From Palleronia sp. LCG004 (GTDB taxonomy: Bacteria > Pseudomonadota > Alphaproteobacteria > Rhodobacterales > Rhodobacteraceae), in assembly GCF_032931615.1 (NCBI RefSeq), contig NZ_CP136759.1, positions 1,860,001 through 1,924,000 of the forward strand: a stretch of DNA of 64,000 nucleotides, written 5' to 3'. Below, in pieces: positions 62,342 to 64,000 of the stretch (positions are counted from its first letter, which is position 1; every line of letters begins with the position of its first letter). The notes beneath the pieces were generated by a model. It was given only the letters and a program-made list of their open reading frames with translations. It was not told the origin of the DNA and made no database searches. The translations under genes were made by a program, and so were the position numbers.

Positions 62342-64000
62342 GCGCGACCGAATTCACCCCCGATCCCGCCCGGATCTCGGCCGCCGTCGATCAGGACGTG
62401 ACGCCCGAGGGCATCTATCCCCCGACCGAGGAGATGCTGGCCGAACCCGTCGATCCGGAGGTGGCGCGCGCCCAGGAGGCGCGGTTGCGCGAGGTCTGGG
62501 CCGATCCCAAGGGGTTCCGCTACTGGTCCGCCGTGAACAATTCCGAGGTCGGCAAGTGGTACTGCATGATGGCCTTCGGCTTCATGCTGGCCGCCGGGCT
62601 TCTGGCGCTTTTGATGCGGGTGCAGCTCGCCGTGCCGGACAACGACTTCATCAGCGCGGACCGGTTCAACCAGTTCTTCACGATGCACGGCTCGGCGATG
62701 ATGTTCCTCTTCGCGGTGCCGATGTTCGAGGCGATCTCGATCCTGATCCTGCCGGCCTTCCTCGGGGCACGCGACATGCCGTTCCCGCGGCTTTCGGCCT
62801 ACGGGTTCTGGTGCTTCGTGATCGGAGGATTCTTCGTCTTCGGGTCCGTATTGTTCGATTCCGCGCCGAAATCGGGCTGGTTCATGTATCCGCCGCTTTC
62901 GATGCTCGACGGGGGGATCGGGGCGGATATCTGGCTTCTGGGGCTGTCCTTCATCGAGGTCGCCTCCATCGCGGCGGCCGTCGAGCTCATCGTCGGCGTC
63001 ATCAAGTGCCGCCCGCCTGGGATGCGGATCAACCTCATGCCGCTCTATGCGTGGTATGTCCTCGTCGTGGGGGGCATGATCCTGTTCGCGTTCCCGCCGC
63101 TCATTGCGGGCGACCTGCTCTTCGAGATGCAGCGGAGCTTCGACTGGCCGTTCTTCGACCCCGACCGCGGCGGCGATCCGATGCTCTGGCAGCACCTGTT
63201 CTGGATCTTCGGGCATCCGGAGGTCTACATCATCTTCCTGCCTTCGATCGCGATCGCCGCGATGGTGGTGCCGACGGCGGCGCAGATCCCGATCTGGGGC
63301 TACAGCTGGATCGTGCTCTCGGCGATCGGCACGGGATTCCTGAGCTTCGGGCTCTGGGTGCATCACATGTTCACGACGGGCCTGCCGGCCATGTCGCTCG
63401 GCTTCTTCTCGGCGGCGTCGGAGGCTGTGGTGATCCCCACCGGCGTGCAGTTCTTCGCCTTCATGGCGACGCTGATGGTGGGCCGGGTCAAGATGATCCT
63501 GCCGATGCTCTGGATCGCGGGGGGCGTCGCGATCTTCACCATGGGGGGACTGACCGGCGTGATGGTCGCGCTCGCGCCCTTCGACTGGCAGGTCCACGAC
63601 AGCTATTTCATCGTGGCGCATCTGCATTACACGCTGTTCGGCGGGATGATCTTTCCGGTGATCGCGGGCGTCTATTACTTCTATCCGTTCTTCACCAAGA
63701 AGAAGATGTCGCCGAAACTGGGACGGATCAGCTTCTGGCTGACCTTCGTGGGCTTCAACATCTGCTTCTTCCCGATGCATCTGACCGGGCTGAAGGGAAT
63801 GCCGCGGCGTGTCTTCACCTATCCCGGCGATATTGGCTGGGACTGGCTCAACGCGATCTCGACGGCGGGGGCCTTCGTCACGGCGGCGGGAATCCTCGTC
63901 TTCGCCTGGGACCTGCTGCGCCCGAAGGGCCACCAGCCCCTGACCGAGCGGAACCCCTGGAACGCCGGGACGCTCGAATGGTCGCATGACGTGCCCGAGG
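62338..64000 (+). CDS. ctaD: cytochrome c oxidase subunit I, C-terminus beyond the window
   Basis: 554 codons visible, open at the window end. A hydrophilic N-terminus of ~75 residues precedes the first span. Heme/copper ligands: FTMHGSAMMF (heme a His, near 120), IFGHPEVYIIF (CuB His cross-linked to Tyr, near 300), WVHHMFTTG (two CuB His, near 341) and IVAHLHYTLFGG (heme a3 and heme a His, near 427). The Glu in GHPEVY marks the A1 proton-channel type. Visible sequence ends in NAGTLEWSHDVPE, so further residues, possibly a fused subunit III, lie outside. Confidence 0.94.
   Translation, partial: MSATEFTPDPARISAAVDQDVTPEGIYPPTEEMLAEPVDPEVARAQEARLREVWADPKGFRYWSAVNNSEVGKWYCMMAFGFMLAAGLLALLMRVQLAVPDNDFISADRFNQFFTMHGSAMMFLFAVPMFEAISILILPAFLGARDMPFPRLSAYGFWCFVIGGFFVFGSVLFDSAPKSGWFMYPPLSMLDGGIGADIWLLGLSFIEVASIAAAVELIVGVIKCRPPGMRINLMPLYAWYVLVVGGMILFAFPPLIAGDLLFEMQRSFDWPFFDPDRGGDPMLWQHLFWIFGHPEVYIIFLPSIAIAAMVVPTAAQIPIWGYSWIVLSAIGTGFLSFGLWVHHMFTTGLPAMSLGFFSAASEAVVIPTGVQFFAFMATLMVGRVKMILPMLWIAGGVAIFTMGGLTGVMVALAPFDWQVHDSYFIVAHLHYTLFGGMIFPVIAGVYYFYPFFTKKKMSPKLGRISFWLTFVGFNICFFPMHLTGLKGMPRRVFTYPGDIGWDWLNAISTAGAFVTAAGILVFAWDLLRPKGHQPLTERNPWNAGTLEWSHDVPE

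Noticed and set aside
62320-63987. 555-codon minus-strand frame opposite cytochrome oxidase subunit I
   Set aside because: Very Arg/His/Glu/Asp-rich low-complexity antisense of a membrane protein; no domain seen.

Overview
The window is a GC-rich bacterial chromosome segment whose gene content and order point to an alphaproteobacterium of the Rhodobacterales (Roseobacter/Rhodobacter group). The evidence is the lptD-surA-pdxA-rsmA operon, a DUF4167-prmC-prfA neighbourhood, a class II B12-dependent ribonucleotide reductase, an archaeal-type class I fructose-bisphosphate aldolase, CcmI-RuvX-DUF1289, a two-domain cold-shock protein, TRAP transport genes and a CtrA-type box. All assignments come from reading translations and motifs; no database search was run. 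I saw no rRNA, CRISPR array, insertion sequence, prophage or plasmid genes.

Layout. 1-5062: envelope/vitamin operon lptD (5' end missing)-surA-pdxA-rsmA, genes overlapping by 4 bp. 5070-9454 (minus): DUF4167 protein, prmC, prfA, DUF1499 protein and an M20 amidohydrolase. 9521-15662: mazG, a SbcD/SbcC-like nuclease-ATPase pair and a membrane protein. 15687-18026 (minus): two identical tRNA-Asp genes, a GNAT acetyltransferase, an unrecognised 82-residue protein, tRNA-Val, coaD and a CBS-pair protein. 18171-25110: valine catabolism (mmsA, acyl-CoA dehydrogenase, 3-hydroxyisobutyryl-CoA hydrolase, mmsB) with a glycosyltransferase and a carboxylate-amine ligase embedded in it. 25261-35961: metG, a short anti-sigma-like protein, tRNA-Gly, a TerB-like protein, PhzF-like protein, Fur-family regulator, EamA exporter, enolase, GNAT, cupin, PRC-barrel protein, an aldose dehydrogenase and an SDR.

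36146-41999 (minus): nrdJ, tRNA-Pro, DUF192 protein, cold-shock protein and pdxH. The nrdJ upstream region carries a TTAA-N7-TTAAC site like the CtrA box and an NrdR-box-like site. 42085-44133: fabI, LysE-type exporter, gpt. 44198-45617 (minus): host-attachment-family protein, a small charged protein, sodB. 45900-49272: ccmI-ruvX-DUF1289, class I aldolase, FtsB-like protein. Then cysE (minus) and an MsbA-type ABC exporter (plus).

51996-61159 is the most accessory part: an amidohydrolase, a crotonase, a DctPQM TRAP transporter, a MarR regulator divergent from pobA, and then the wreck of a protocatechuate (pca) cluster. That wreck holds a pcaC start with an in-frame stop, spliced by deletion to the 3' end of pcaG, then a BKACE (DUF849) gene with an internal deletion and frameshift, then an inverted, frameshifted pcaB fragment directly behind an intact cytochrome P450. 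Near-identical 17-bp palindromes lie in the marR-pobA gap and in front of the P450. These suggest one MarR regulon that once carried a (methoxy)aromatic to 4-hydroxybenzoate to protocatechuate to ring-cleavage route, of which only the P450 and pobA are still intact here. The window ends in a caa3-type cytochrome oxidase operon (coxB with a fused cytochrome c domain, then subunit I cut by the window end).

No clearly new molecular system stands out. The items most worth following are the decayed pca cluster with its surviving operator pair and the predicted regulatory sites of nrdJ.
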